64,000 nt of DNA. Source: Amycolatopsis camponoti. GTDB taxonomy: Bacteria > Actinomycetota > Actinomycetes > Mycobacteriales > Pseudonocardiaceae. Numbering within the stretch: the first letter of the stretch is position 1; each line of letters starts with the position of its first letter. A program made the position numbers and the translations under genes. Of the stretch, positions 56,576 through 64,000 are shown one piece after another. The DNA lies in contig NZ_CABVGP010000001.1 of NCBI RefSeq assembly GCF_902497555.1, positions 3,638,501 to 3,702,500 of the forward strand, in the 5' to 3' direction. Under the pieces are notes generated by a model, which ran no database searches, was not told the origin of the DNA, and saw only the letters and a program-made list of their open reading frames with translations.

Positions 56576-57070
56576 TCAGCCGAGTTCGCGCTGCATCAGG
56601 AGGGTGTCGAGCCACCGGCCGTCCTTGAACCCGACGCGCCGCAGCACGCCCGCGTCCGTGAACCCGGCCGCGCGGTGCAGGCGCCGCGACGCGGGGCTGC
56701 CGGAGTCGACGACGACGGCGATCGCCTGCTTGGCGCCCGCGTCGGCGCACCGCTTGAGCAACTCGTCGAGCAGCCGCCGGCCGTGGCCCTGGCCGGCGGC
56801 TTCGGGGGCGAGGTAGATGGTCGTCTCGACCGTGTGTCGGTAGGCGGGTTTCGGCCGCCACGGCGCGGCGAGCGCGTAGCCGGCGATCTTCGGGTCGCTC
56901 AGGACGAGGAACGGGAGGTCGCTCTCGCGGATCTTCGCGCGCCACTGGTCCGGGGCCGGCGGGGTGGTTTCGAACGTGACGACCGAGCCGGTGACGTACG
57001 GCGCGAAGACGGCCGCGATCCCGTCGGCGTCGGCCTCGGTCGCCGACCGGATTTCCGCTATAGTGGACAC
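56576..57070 (-). CDS. GNAT-family N-acetyltransferase (phosphinothricin-acetyltransferase-like)
   Basis: 164 aa, GTG start. IRSATEADADGIAAVFAPYV at the N-terminus and APEAAGQGHGRRLLDELLKRC as acetyl-CoA site, with HRAAGFTDAGVLRRVGFKDGRW at the end, as in phosphinothricin/methionine sulfoximine acetyltransferases. TATAAT is seven bases before the GTG on its strand, so the transcript is likely leaderless. It is divergent from an XRE-cupin regulator. Confidence 0.88.
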   Translation of the reverse strand: MSTIAEIRSATEADADGIAAVFAPYVTGSVVTFETTPPAPDQWRAKIRESDLPFLVLSDPKIAGYALAAPWRPKPAYRHTVETTIYLAPEAAGQGHGRRLLDELLKRCADAGAKQAIAVVVDSGSPASRRLHRAAGFTDAGVLRRVGFKDGRWLDTLLMQRELG

Positions 57071-57088
57071 GGCAGTTATTATAGTGGA
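57058..57088. promoter_or_regulatory. Interleaved divergent promoters with direct repeat TATAGTGGA
   Basis: TATAGTGGA occurs at 57059-57067 and 57080-57088, 21 bp apart. TATAAT on the minus strand (57078-57083) serves the GNAT gene and TATAGT (57059-57064) may serve the XRE gene, so both promoters and both repeat copies fall in about 30 bp. The XRE protein probably binds here. Confidence 0.6.
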
Positions 57089-57664
57089 ATGATCGATCCG
57101 GTGAGCCTGGGCCGCCGCCTGCACGCGTTGCGGACCGGCCGCGGCCTGGCGTTGAGCGCGCTGGCCCGCGAAGCCGGGGTGAGCGTCAGCATGCTGTCGG
57201 CCATCGAACGCGGCGAGAAGACCCCGACGGTGGTGGTGCTGTCCCGCATCGCCGACGGCCTGGGGCTGTCGGCGTCCCGGCTGCTGGCCGACCTGGAGAC
57301 CGACCGGGTGATCGTCCGCCGCGCGGCCGAGCAGGACCACGTCGCCGAACCGGGCGGCTGGCACCGCACGGTGCTGACGCCGGTCGTGCCGGGCGTCAAC
57401 TTCGAATGGATCCGCACGACTCTGCCGCCGCGGTGTGACGCCGGGACTTTTCCCGCGTACGCGCCGGGTTCCCACGAGTTCGTGGCGGTGGAGTCGGGTA
57501 CGTTGTGGCTGGGTGCCGGCTCGGCGGAATACGTGCTGCGGGCCGGGGATTCGGTCTACTTTCCCGCCGACGCACCGCATTCGTACGCGAACCGCGGTGA
57601 TGAGCCGTGCGAGTACCACGTCGCGGCGCTCGTGATGCGTCCGCGCGTCGGCCGGGCTCACTAG
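57089..57664 (+). CDS. XRE-family regulator with cupin domain
   Basis: 191 aa. HTH in LHALRTGRGLALSALAREAGVSVSMLSAIERGEKTPTVVVL, cupin in PAYAPGSHEFVAVESGTLWLGAGSAEYVL and DSVYFPADAPHSYANRGDEP. Its promoter overlaps that of the GNAT gene, which it likely represses. Its TAG shares a CTAG with the stop of the convergent small gene. Confidence 0.9.
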   Translation: MIDPVSLGRRLHALRTGRGLALSALAREAGVSVSMLSAIERGEKTPTVVVLSRIADGLGLSASRLLADLETDRVIVRRAAEQDHVAEPGGWHRTVLTPVVPGVNFEWIRTTLPPRCDAGTFPAYAPGSHEFVAVESGTLWLGAGSAEYVLRAGDSVYFPADAPHSYANRGDEPCEYHVAALVMRPRVGRAH

Positions 57665-57954
57665 ACGACATCGCCGCGGCCGAGTGCCTTGCCGAGCGCC
57701 GGACCGGCGCTCCGGTCCTCGTCGAGCGCCCGCCACAGCAGCGTCGCCGCGTGGGTCCGGATGCCCCCGCTCGCCGGATTCCGACGCAGGTCGTCGAGCA
57801 CGGGCGAGGCGAGGCCGCACACCGCCCCGACCACGGAAACGAGCTCGTTCGCGATCCGCGCTGCCGCTTCCGAAACCCGGACTCCCGAGCGGACGGCGCC
57901 GAAGTGGTCGGCGATGGCGCCGATCGCCGAAGCCGCGAGGTCGCGGTGGTCCAT
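57661..57954 (-). CDS. Hypothetical protein, 97 aa
   Basis: 97 aa, helical, acid and basic residues balanced, with VRVSEAAARIANELVSVVGAV and ATLLWRALDEDRSAGPALGKALG. No signal peptide or known domain. The stop shares CTAG with the convergent XRE-cupin gene. Start at the ATG 57954 with GGGAGGGC-like sequence upstream. Confidence 0.5.
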   Translation of the reverse strand: MDHRDLAASAIGAIADHFGAVRSGVRVSEAAARIANELVSVVGAVCGLASPVLDDLRRNPASGGIRTHAATLLWRALDEDRSAGPALGKALGRGDVV

Positions 57955-58280
57955 GGCGCCCTCCCAAGCCAGACCGGTGACAGCGCCCAGAGTCGCCCCC
58001 GGCGAGCCGGGTGTTACGCGCCATCCCCCGCGGAAAACCGGATGACACCACGACCTTCCGCGTGGCACCCTGCGGATCATGTTCCCCGTGTCCGATAGCG
58101 CGACGCTCGCAGGCTCGTCCCTGCCGAGCGCCCTTTCGGCACGGCCGCTTCCGGCCTCGCTCACCGGCGCTCGAAGCTGACCCTTCCCCGATTCCCCTGT
58201 CACGAGCGCGGAACCGCCGGGGGAGGGTTGACGACTTCTCCCGGTTTCGCGCGCTTTCGTTCTCAGTACAGGGAAATCCC
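57955..58280 (+). promoter_or_regulatory. 326-bp upstream region of the EF-Tu paralogue gene
   Basis: No gene that I can support. TTGACG at 58228-58233 could be a -35 element but no clear -10 follows at 17-18 bp. GGGAAA lies five bases before the ATG. The length suggests a long leader or upstream control. Confidence 0.3.
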
Positions 58281-59468
<1,188 letters not shown>

Positions 59469-59471
59469 CGG

Positions 59472-59501
59472 GCGCGGCCCCTGCTTCGGCGGGGGCCGCG
59501 C
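59472..59501 (+). terminator. Hairpin terminator after the EF-Tu paralogue gene
   Basis: Perfect 10-bp arms GCGCGGCCCC (59472-59481) and GGGGCCGCGC (59492-59501) around TGCTTCGGCG, starting four bases after the TGA and followed by TTGACTCATCC. A stable GC-rich hairpin without a long T-run, as is usual in actinomycetes. Confidence 0.75.
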
Positions 59502-59605
59502 TTGACTCATCCGATCATTTGCTCCTAGCCTGATCTCGCGCATTCCCGATCCGCCGTCGGAAACACCGCGTGGTGTTTCCGCTGTGGCGAGAAAAGGGAG
59601 CTTTC

Positions 59606-61150
59606 GTGGGCGAAGCGTTCAGCCGCCGTCGTGCGGTCACCTGGGGAGCGGCGGCGGGCGCCGCACTGCCATTCATCGGATCTCCGGCCGTCGCTGCGGA
59701 AGACAATGCGGCGGGGCGGTTCTTCGACGTCACGAAGTTCGGCGCGAAGGGCGACGGCCGCACCATCGACACCGCGGCGATCAACCGCGCCATCGACGGG
59801 GCCGCGGCCCGCGGCGGGACCGTGTACTTCCCGGCCGGCACGTACGCGAGCTATTCGATCCACCTCAAGAGCAACGTGGCGCTGTACCTGGGGGCGAACG
59901 CGACGATCCTCGCGGCCGCGCCCGCCGGCGGCAAGGGCTACGACCCGGCCGAGCCGGGCGCGGGCAACCCGTACCAGGACTTCGGGCACAGCCACTGGCA
60001 CAACAGCCTGATCTGGGGCGAGAACCTGGAGAACGTCACCATCGAGGGGCCGGGCAAGATCGACGGCAAGGGCCTCGTCGCAGGCGGCAGCGCGGAGTCG
60101 GCGCCGCTCAACGGAAACAAGGCGATCGCGCTCAAGCTGTGCCGCAACGTCGCGATCCGCGACATCACGATCGTCAACGGCGGCCACTTCGGCATCCTGC
60201 CCACCGGCGTCGACAACTTCCGCATCGACGGCCTGGTGATCGACACCAACCGCGACGGCATCAACATCGACTGCTGCAAGAACGTCCGCATCGCCAACAC
60301 GACCGTGAACTCACCGAACGACGACGCGATCGTGCTGAAGAGCTCGTATGCGCTGAACACGGTGCGGGACACGGAAAACGTGACCATCGACAACTGCTTC
60401 GTCAGCGGCTACAACCTCGGCACGCTGGTCGACGGCACGTACAAGACGTCGTCGTACGGGCGCACCGGCCGCGTCAAGTTCGGCACGGAAGCGAACGGCG
60501 GGTTCCGCAACATCGCGATCTCCAACGTGGTCTTCGAGTACTGCCGCGGGTTGGCGCTGGAGACGGTCGACGGCGGCTGGCTGGAGGACGTGACGATCAC
60601 CAACCTGACGATGCGCAAGGTCCAGATGCCGCTGTTCTTGCGGTTGGGCGCCCGCATGCGCGGCCCGGCGGGCATTCCGGTCGGCTTCCTGCGCCGGGTG
60701 AGCATCAGCGACGTGACGACTTTCGACGCGGACCCGCGGTATCCGTCGTGCTTCGCGGGAATCCCGGGCCACCCGATCGAAGACGTGAAGCTGAGCAACA
60801 TCCGCCACCACCTCGCGGGCGGCCTCACCCCGGGCGACGCGGTCCAGAACCCACCGGAGCTGGAGACGGCGTACCCGGAGCCGTCGATGTTCGGCACACT
60901 GCCGGCGCACGGGTTCTTCATCCGGCACGCACGGGGGATCAGCCTGGACAACGTGGACGTCCGGGTCGGCACGCCGGACACGCGCCCGGCGTTCGTCATC
61001 CGGGACGTCGCGGATCTCGACGTGCACCACTGCCGCGCGGAGCCGGGAACCCCGACGTTCGTACTGGACGGCGTGGACGACTTCCGGGTGAGCGACGGGC
61101 GCCCGGTGGCGGAGGCCCGGGTGGAGCACGCGGACCACCAGGAGCTGTAA
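59606..61150 (+). CDS. Tat-exported GH28 (polygalacturonase-like) glycosidase
   Basis: 514 aa, GTG start with AAGGGAG upstream. Twin-arginine signal SRRRAVTWGAAAG at the N-terminus with a cleavage region at AVAAED. The beta-helix has FGAKGDGRTIDTAAINRAID, and GH28 catalytic motifs appear as NRDGINIDCCKNV and SPNDDAIVLKS with the catalytic Asp residues. The GHG/RIK motifs of classical polygalacturonases are altered, so another rhamnogalacturonan- or uronic-acid-containing substrate is possible. A strong hairpin follows the stop. Confidence 0.88.
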   Translation: MGEAFSRRRAVTWGAAAGAALPFIGSPAVAAEDNAAGRFFDVTKFGAKGDGRTIDTAAINRAIDGAAARGGTVYFPAGTYASYSIHLKSNVALYLGANATILAAAPAGGKGYDPAEPGAGNPYQDFGHSHWHNSLIWGENLENVTIEGPGKIDGKGLVAGGSAESAPLNGNKAIALKLCRNVAIRDITIVNGGHFGILPTGVDNFRIDGLVIDTNRDGINIDCCKNVRIANTTVNSPNDDAIVLKSSYALNTVRDTENVTIDNCFVSGYNLGTLVDGTYKTSSYGRTGRVKFGTEANGGFRNIAISNVVFEYCRGLALETVDGGWLEDVTITNLTMRKVQMPLFLRLGARMRGPAGIPVGFLRRVSISDVTTFDADPRYPSCFAGIPGHPIEDVKLSNIRHHLAGGLTPGDAVQNPPELETAYPEPSMFGTLPAHGFFIRHARGISLDNVDVRVGTPDTRPAFVIRDVADLDVHHCRAEPGTPTFVLDGVDDFRVSDGRPVAEARVEHADHQEL

Positions 61151-61156
61151 GAACGG

Positions 61157-61193
61157 CCGGCCGGGCCCCGCCGCCGCCGCGGGGCCCGGCCGG
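61157..61193 (+). terminator. Strong hairpin terminator after the GH28 gene
   Basis: 14-bp perfect arms CCGGCCGGGCCCCG (61157-61170) and CGGGGCCCGGCCGG (61180-61193) with a 9-base loop, starting seven bases after the stop and followed by TGCTGTGTTTT, a partial T-run. Confidence 0.8.
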
Positions 61194-61348
61194 TGCTGTG
61201 TTTTCGCCGCACCCACCGCCGGGCAGCGCCCACGCTGACCTCAGTCCGCAAGACACCCACCCGGAAGCCTCCGCAGTTCGGCTACCAGTGCCGGGACGGT
61301 GACGAAACGAAGTACGACGTGTGCGCGGGGCACAAGCGCTGCAAGTGA
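61193..61348 (+). CDS. Possible tiny Cys-rich protein or gene remnant
   Basis: An open frame of 51 codons from GTG at 61193 to TGA at 61348. The second half reads QFGYQCRDGDETKYDVC followed by AGHKRCK, with Cys at 33, 44 and 50, unlike random translation of this GC-rich DNA. The GTG lies inside a terminator arm with no ribosome-binding site, so the true start is uncertain; it may be the end of a decayed gene. No family recognised. Confidence 0.3.
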   Translation: MLCFRRTHRRAAPTLTSVRKTPTRKPPQFGYQCRDGDETKYDVCAGHKRCK

Positions 61349-61356
61349 CCCTGAAC

Positions 61357-61572
61357 TCAGCGGCCGCGGAGACCGGGGCGCGTCAAGCCGACCGTCGCGA
61401 GGACGATCAACGCCACCGCCGCCACCCCGGCGATCACCGACAGCACCGGGGCGGGCGCGTCCGTTCTCGCCAGGGTGAGGATGCTCGACACCAGCAGCAC
61501 CGCCCCCACTCCCAGGTTCAGCCAGCACAGCGGAGCCGTGCTCGGGATGAAATGCCAACGCCGCTCGGCCAT
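61357..61572 (-). CDS. Small membrane protein, 71 aa
   Basis: 71 aa, ATG with GGAGGAGG upstream. Two hydrophobic segments (about 15-35 and 43-62) with CWLNLGVGAVLLVSSILTL, and a short Arg-rich tail. No known family. Confidence 0.6.
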   Translation of the reverse strand: MAERRWHFIPSTAPLCWLNLGVGAVLLVSSILTLARTDAPAPVLSVIAGVAAVALIVLATVGLTRPGLRGR

Positions 61573-61650
61573 CGGACCTCCTCCGTCGGGATCTCTCCCC
61601 GATCTGCCCCGAACGCGAGTCGATCAAACCGACGTGCCGAGGGCAGTGGC

Positions 61651-62034
61651 TCAGCGGGCCCGGCGAACCGGCGCCCCGGCCCGCAGTGCCCGGGGGATCT
61701 CGGCGACCTCGTCGACGATTTCGACTAACCGGGACAGCTCGCCGTCCGGGGCCGGTGAGTCGAGCTCGACGGAGTAGGTGATCCCGGTGGACGTCCACGT
61801 CGTCGTGTCGAAGCCGCCGGAGGCCGTCACCCGGGCTCCGGCGAGCTCGATGCCGAGCTGCTCCGCCTCGCGGTACAGGTCGTTGAGGACGCAGCCCGCC
61901 GCGGCGAGGTTCAGCAGGTGCCCGCCGGTGAACTCGGTGTCCACGCTGACGCCGCCGGGAGTCCAGCGGTGGGGGAATCGCACGCCCGTCTCGCTCCGCA
62001 GGGAGCCGGCGCCGGCCACGACCTCGAATGCCAT
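61651..62034 (-). CDS. OsmC/Ohr-family protein
   Basis: 127 aa. [35 protein letters not shown] has the OsmC helix with the conserved Cys; the other redox Cys is not apparent, so peroxidase activity is uncertain. Such proteins reduce organic peroxides or bind lipid-like ligands. The ATG at 62034 is just before the conserved start; an upstream in-frame GTG at 62085 is possible. Confidence 0.75.
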   Translation of the reverse strand: MAFEVVAGAGSLRSETGVRFPHRWTPGGVSVDTEFTGGHLLNLAAAGCVLNDLYREAEQLGIELAGARVTASGGFDTTTWTSTGITYSVELDSPAPDGELSRLVEIVDEVAEIPRALRAGAPVRRAR

Positions 62035-62109
62035 GGCCCCAGTGTCGATGTTCCACTGGCCGGAACGCAAGACTGTCCTCGTCACGAGCGGCGGTGCGAC
62101 CGTCGGAGC

Positions 62110-63009
62110 ATGGCTCCCGTGAAGGCGGCGATCGTCGGCCCCGGCAACATCGGCACCGATTTGCTGGCGAAGCTGCGACGCAGTGAAGTTCTCGAAGTCG
62201 GTTACGTGGTCGGCGTGGTCGAGTCAGACGGGCTCGAACGTGCTCGCGCGCAGGGGATCGCGGCGTCGGCCGAAGGCGTCGACTGGCTGCTGCGCCAGGA
62301 CCCCTTGCCGGAGCTCGTGTTCGAGGCGACATCGGCCAAGGCCCACGCGGCCAACGCCCCGCGGTACGAGGCGGCCGGCATCCAGGCGATAGACCTGACA
62401 CCGGCGCACCTCGGCCCGATGGTCTGCCCGCCGGTGAACCTCGGCGCGCACCTCGACGCGCCGAACGTCTCGATGATCACCTGCGGCGGCCAGGCCACGA
62501 TCCCCATGGTGCACGCGGTTTCCCGGGTGACGCCGGTGCCGTACGCGGAGATCGTCGCGTCGGTGGCCTCACGCGGCGCGGGCCCGGGGACGCGGGCCAA
62601 CATCGACGAGTTCACGCGCACGACGTCCCAGGCGGTCGCCGAGATCGGGGGCGCCGGGCGCGGGAAGGCGATCATCATCCTCAACCCGGTCGAGCCACCG
62701 ATGATCATGCGCGACACCGTGTTCTGCGCGATCGGGCTCGACGCCGACCGCGACGCGATCACCGCGTCGATCCACGAGATGGTCGACGAGGTCCGCAAGT
62801 ACGTCCCCGGCTATTCGCTGCGCGCCGATCCGCAATTCGACGACGCGCGCGAGGAGTGGGACGGCAACGCGCGCGTCGGGATCTTCCTCGAAGTCCGCGG
62901 CAACGGCGACTACTTGCCCGAGTACGCCGGAAATCTCGACATCATGACCGCCGCGGCCGCCCGGGTCGGCGAGCTGATGGCGCGCGCGAAGCAGGAGGTG
63001 TCCGCATGA
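62110..63009 (+). CDS. Acylating acetaldehyde dehydrogenase
   Basis: 299 aa. NAD motif [11 protein letters not shown] (9-19), catalytic Cys125 in [10 protein letters not shown], and GLDADRDAI near the end. It converts acetaldehyde or propanal to the CoA thioester, the last step of meta-cleavage pathways of aromatics and sterols. TGA overlaps the ATG of the aldolase gene (ATGA), so the two enzymes are co-translated and probably form the usual channeling complex. Confidence 0.95.
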   Translation: MAPVKAAIVGPGNIGTDLLAKLRRSEVLEVGYVVGVVESDGLERARAQGIAASAEGVDWLLRQDPLPELVFEATSAKAHAANAPRYEAAGIQAIDLTPAHLGPMVCPPVNLGAHLDAPNVSMITCGGQATIPMVHAVSRVTPVPYAEIVASVASRGAGPGTRANIDEFTRTTSQAVAEIGGAGRGKAIIILNPVEPPMIMRDTVFCAIGLDADRDAITASIHEMVDEVRKYVPGYSLRADPQFDDAREEWDGNARVGIFLEVRGNGDYLPEYAGNLDIMTAAAARVGELMARAKQEVSA

Positions 63010-64000
63010 GCGAGCCTGCGAACGAATCGAGGAATACCGCGCGGCCGGAACTGAAGCACGACGTCCGGATCGTCGACACGACGTTGCGCGACGGCAGCCA
63101 CGCGATGGCCCACCGCTTCACCGAACAGCAGGTGCGCGACACCGTGCGCGCGCTGGACCGCGCCGGCGTCGAGGTGATCGAGGTGACCCACGGCGACGGG
63201 CTCGGCGGTTCGTCGTTCACCTACGGTTTTTCCGCCGTCGACGAGCTGAAGCTGATCGCCGCGGCCCGCGAAGAGGCGAAGCGGGCGAAGATCGCCGTGC
63301 TGCTCGTACCGGGCATCGGCACGGCGGAAGACCTCCAGCGCGCGTTCGACGCGGGCGCGGAGATGGTCCGGGTCGCGACGCACTGCACCGAAGCCGACGT
63401 CTCCCCGCAGCACTTCGGGCTGGCGCGCGAACTCGGCATGGAAACCGCGGGCTTCCTGATGATGGCGCACCGGACGCCACCGGAGGACCTCGCGAAGCAG
63501 GCGCGGATCATGGTCGACGCGGGCTGCCAGGCGGCGTACGTGACGGACTCGGCCGGCGCCCTGCTGATGCACGAAGCCCGCGCACGGTTCGAAGCGCTGG
63601 TCGCCGAAGTCGGCGACACGGCCTGGGTCGGTTACCACGGCCACCAGAACCTCTCGCTCGGCGTCGCGAACTCGGTCCTGGCGTACGAAGCCGGCGTCCG
63701 CTACATCGACGGGTCGCTGTGCGCGCTCGGCGCGGGCGCCGGGAATTCGCCGACGGAGGTTCTCGCGGCGGTGTTCGACCGCTTGGGCGTCGACACGGGC
63801 CTCGACGTCGGCGCCCTGCTCGACGGCGCGGAGGAGGTCGTCCGCCCGTACCTGAACCGCTGGCCGAAGATGGACCGCAACGCGATCGTGCAGGGCTGGG
63901 CCGGGGTGTACTCGAGCTTCCTGCTGCACGCGGAGCGCGCGGCGGAGCGGTACGGCGTCCCGGCGCAGGCGATCCTGCGCCGCTGCGGGGAACTCGCCCT
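63006..64000 (+). CDS. 4-hydroxy-2-oxovalerate aldolase, partial
   Basis: Starts at ATG 63006 and runs off the window end without a stop; about 331 codons present out of about 345 in the family. [13 protein letters not shown] holds the catalytic Arg and His (R28, D29, H32), and [14 protein letters not shown] the metal His pair; [17 protein letters not shown] is the C-terminal communication domain start. It cleaves 4-hydroxy-2-oxoacids into pyruvate and an aldehyde passed to the dehydrogenase encoded before it. Hydratase and dioxygenase genes may follow outside. Confidence 0.95.
   Translation, partial: MSEPANESRNTARPELKHDVRIVDTTLRDGSHAMAHRFTEQQVRDTVRALDRAGVEVIEVTHGDGLGGSSFTYGFSAVDELKLIAAAREEAKRAKIAVLLVPGIGTAEDLQRAFDAGAEMVRVATHCTEADVSPQHFGLARELGMETAGFLMMAHRTPPEDLAKQARIMVDAGCQAAYVTDSAGALLMHEARARFEALVAEVGDTAWVGYHGHQNLSLGVANSVLAYEAGVRYIDGSLCALGAGAGNSPTEVLAAVFDRLGVDTGLDVGALLDGAEEVVRPYLNRWPKMDRNAIVQGWAGVYSSFLLHAERAAERYGVPAQAILRRCGELA

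Overview
This is about 64 kb of very GC-rich DNA with frequent GTG starts, many ATGA/TGATG gene overlaps, twin-arginine signal peptides and TANNNT -10 boxes placed six or seven bases before start codons (leaderless transcripts). Gene content (MocR and MimR-type regulators, Ser/Thr kinase, type VII secretion targets, DUF6292, split LigD, a second divergent EF-Tu) fits a filamentous actinomycete. Amycolatopsis or a close Pseudonocardiales relative is my inference from gene types, not from an alignment. I saw no tRNA, rRNA, CRISPR array, transposase or phage gene.

Layout. 0-9.3 kb: a RibD-like reductase, a 46-bp perfect inverted repeat, a 1,821-aa single-chain biotin-dependent acyl-CoA carboxylase, a small hypothetical protein and a secreted beta-helix protein. 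9.3-12.3 kb: a GerW-like protein, a Tat-exported PHP metallohydrolase behind a probable PHO box, a lysozyme-like anchored protein, and seven 21-bp repeat units filling the next intergenic space. 12.3-16.7 kb: alcohol dehydrogenase, DUF59 protein and amidohydrolase in the order seen downstream of propane monooxygenases, with a divergent MimR-like activator but no monooxygenase. 16.7-25.9 kb: transporters with divergent or linked regulators (MocR/MFS, DHA2-type MFS, MarR-MFS-isochorismatase-like), a bifunctional-nuclease-family protein and an ECF sigma factor.

25.9-31.7 kb is the most unusual locus: fatty acyl-AMP ligase, acyl carrier protein, a small type VII secretion target, a 1,067-aa WXG-containing Gly/Ser-rich protein with Asp-rich repeats, and a small charged protein, almost without gaps. 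The arrangement suggests acyl activation coupled to a secreted surface protein. 31.8-43.5 kb: methyltransferase, GH13 glucosidase, an ANTAR-like protein, a sugar kinase, two STAS proteins (one behind a stress-sigma-type promoter), LysR, and NHEJ polymerase and ligase genes separated by two unrelated genes. 43.5-48 kb: an esterase and a three-gene unit coding for a secreted protein, a DUF6529 membrane protein and a Rieske lipoprotein.

48-58 kb: a 110-bp degenerate tandem repeat, a DUF3800-like protein, a Ser/Thr kinase, a MarR-GNAT fusion with a perfect palindromic operator over its start codon, a sirtuin, a truncated haemoglobin, a thioredoxin-reductase-like flavoprotein with a divergent XRE-cupin regulator, a second ECF sigma factor, and a GNAT/XRE pair with interleaved promoters. 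58-64 kb: an EF-Tu paralogue carrying Arg at the position of E. coli Gln124, a GH28 pectinase-like protein, a possible tiny Cys-rich gene, an OsmC protein, and acetaldehyde dehydrogenase followed by 4-hydroxy-2-oxovalerate aldolase, the last cut by the window end.
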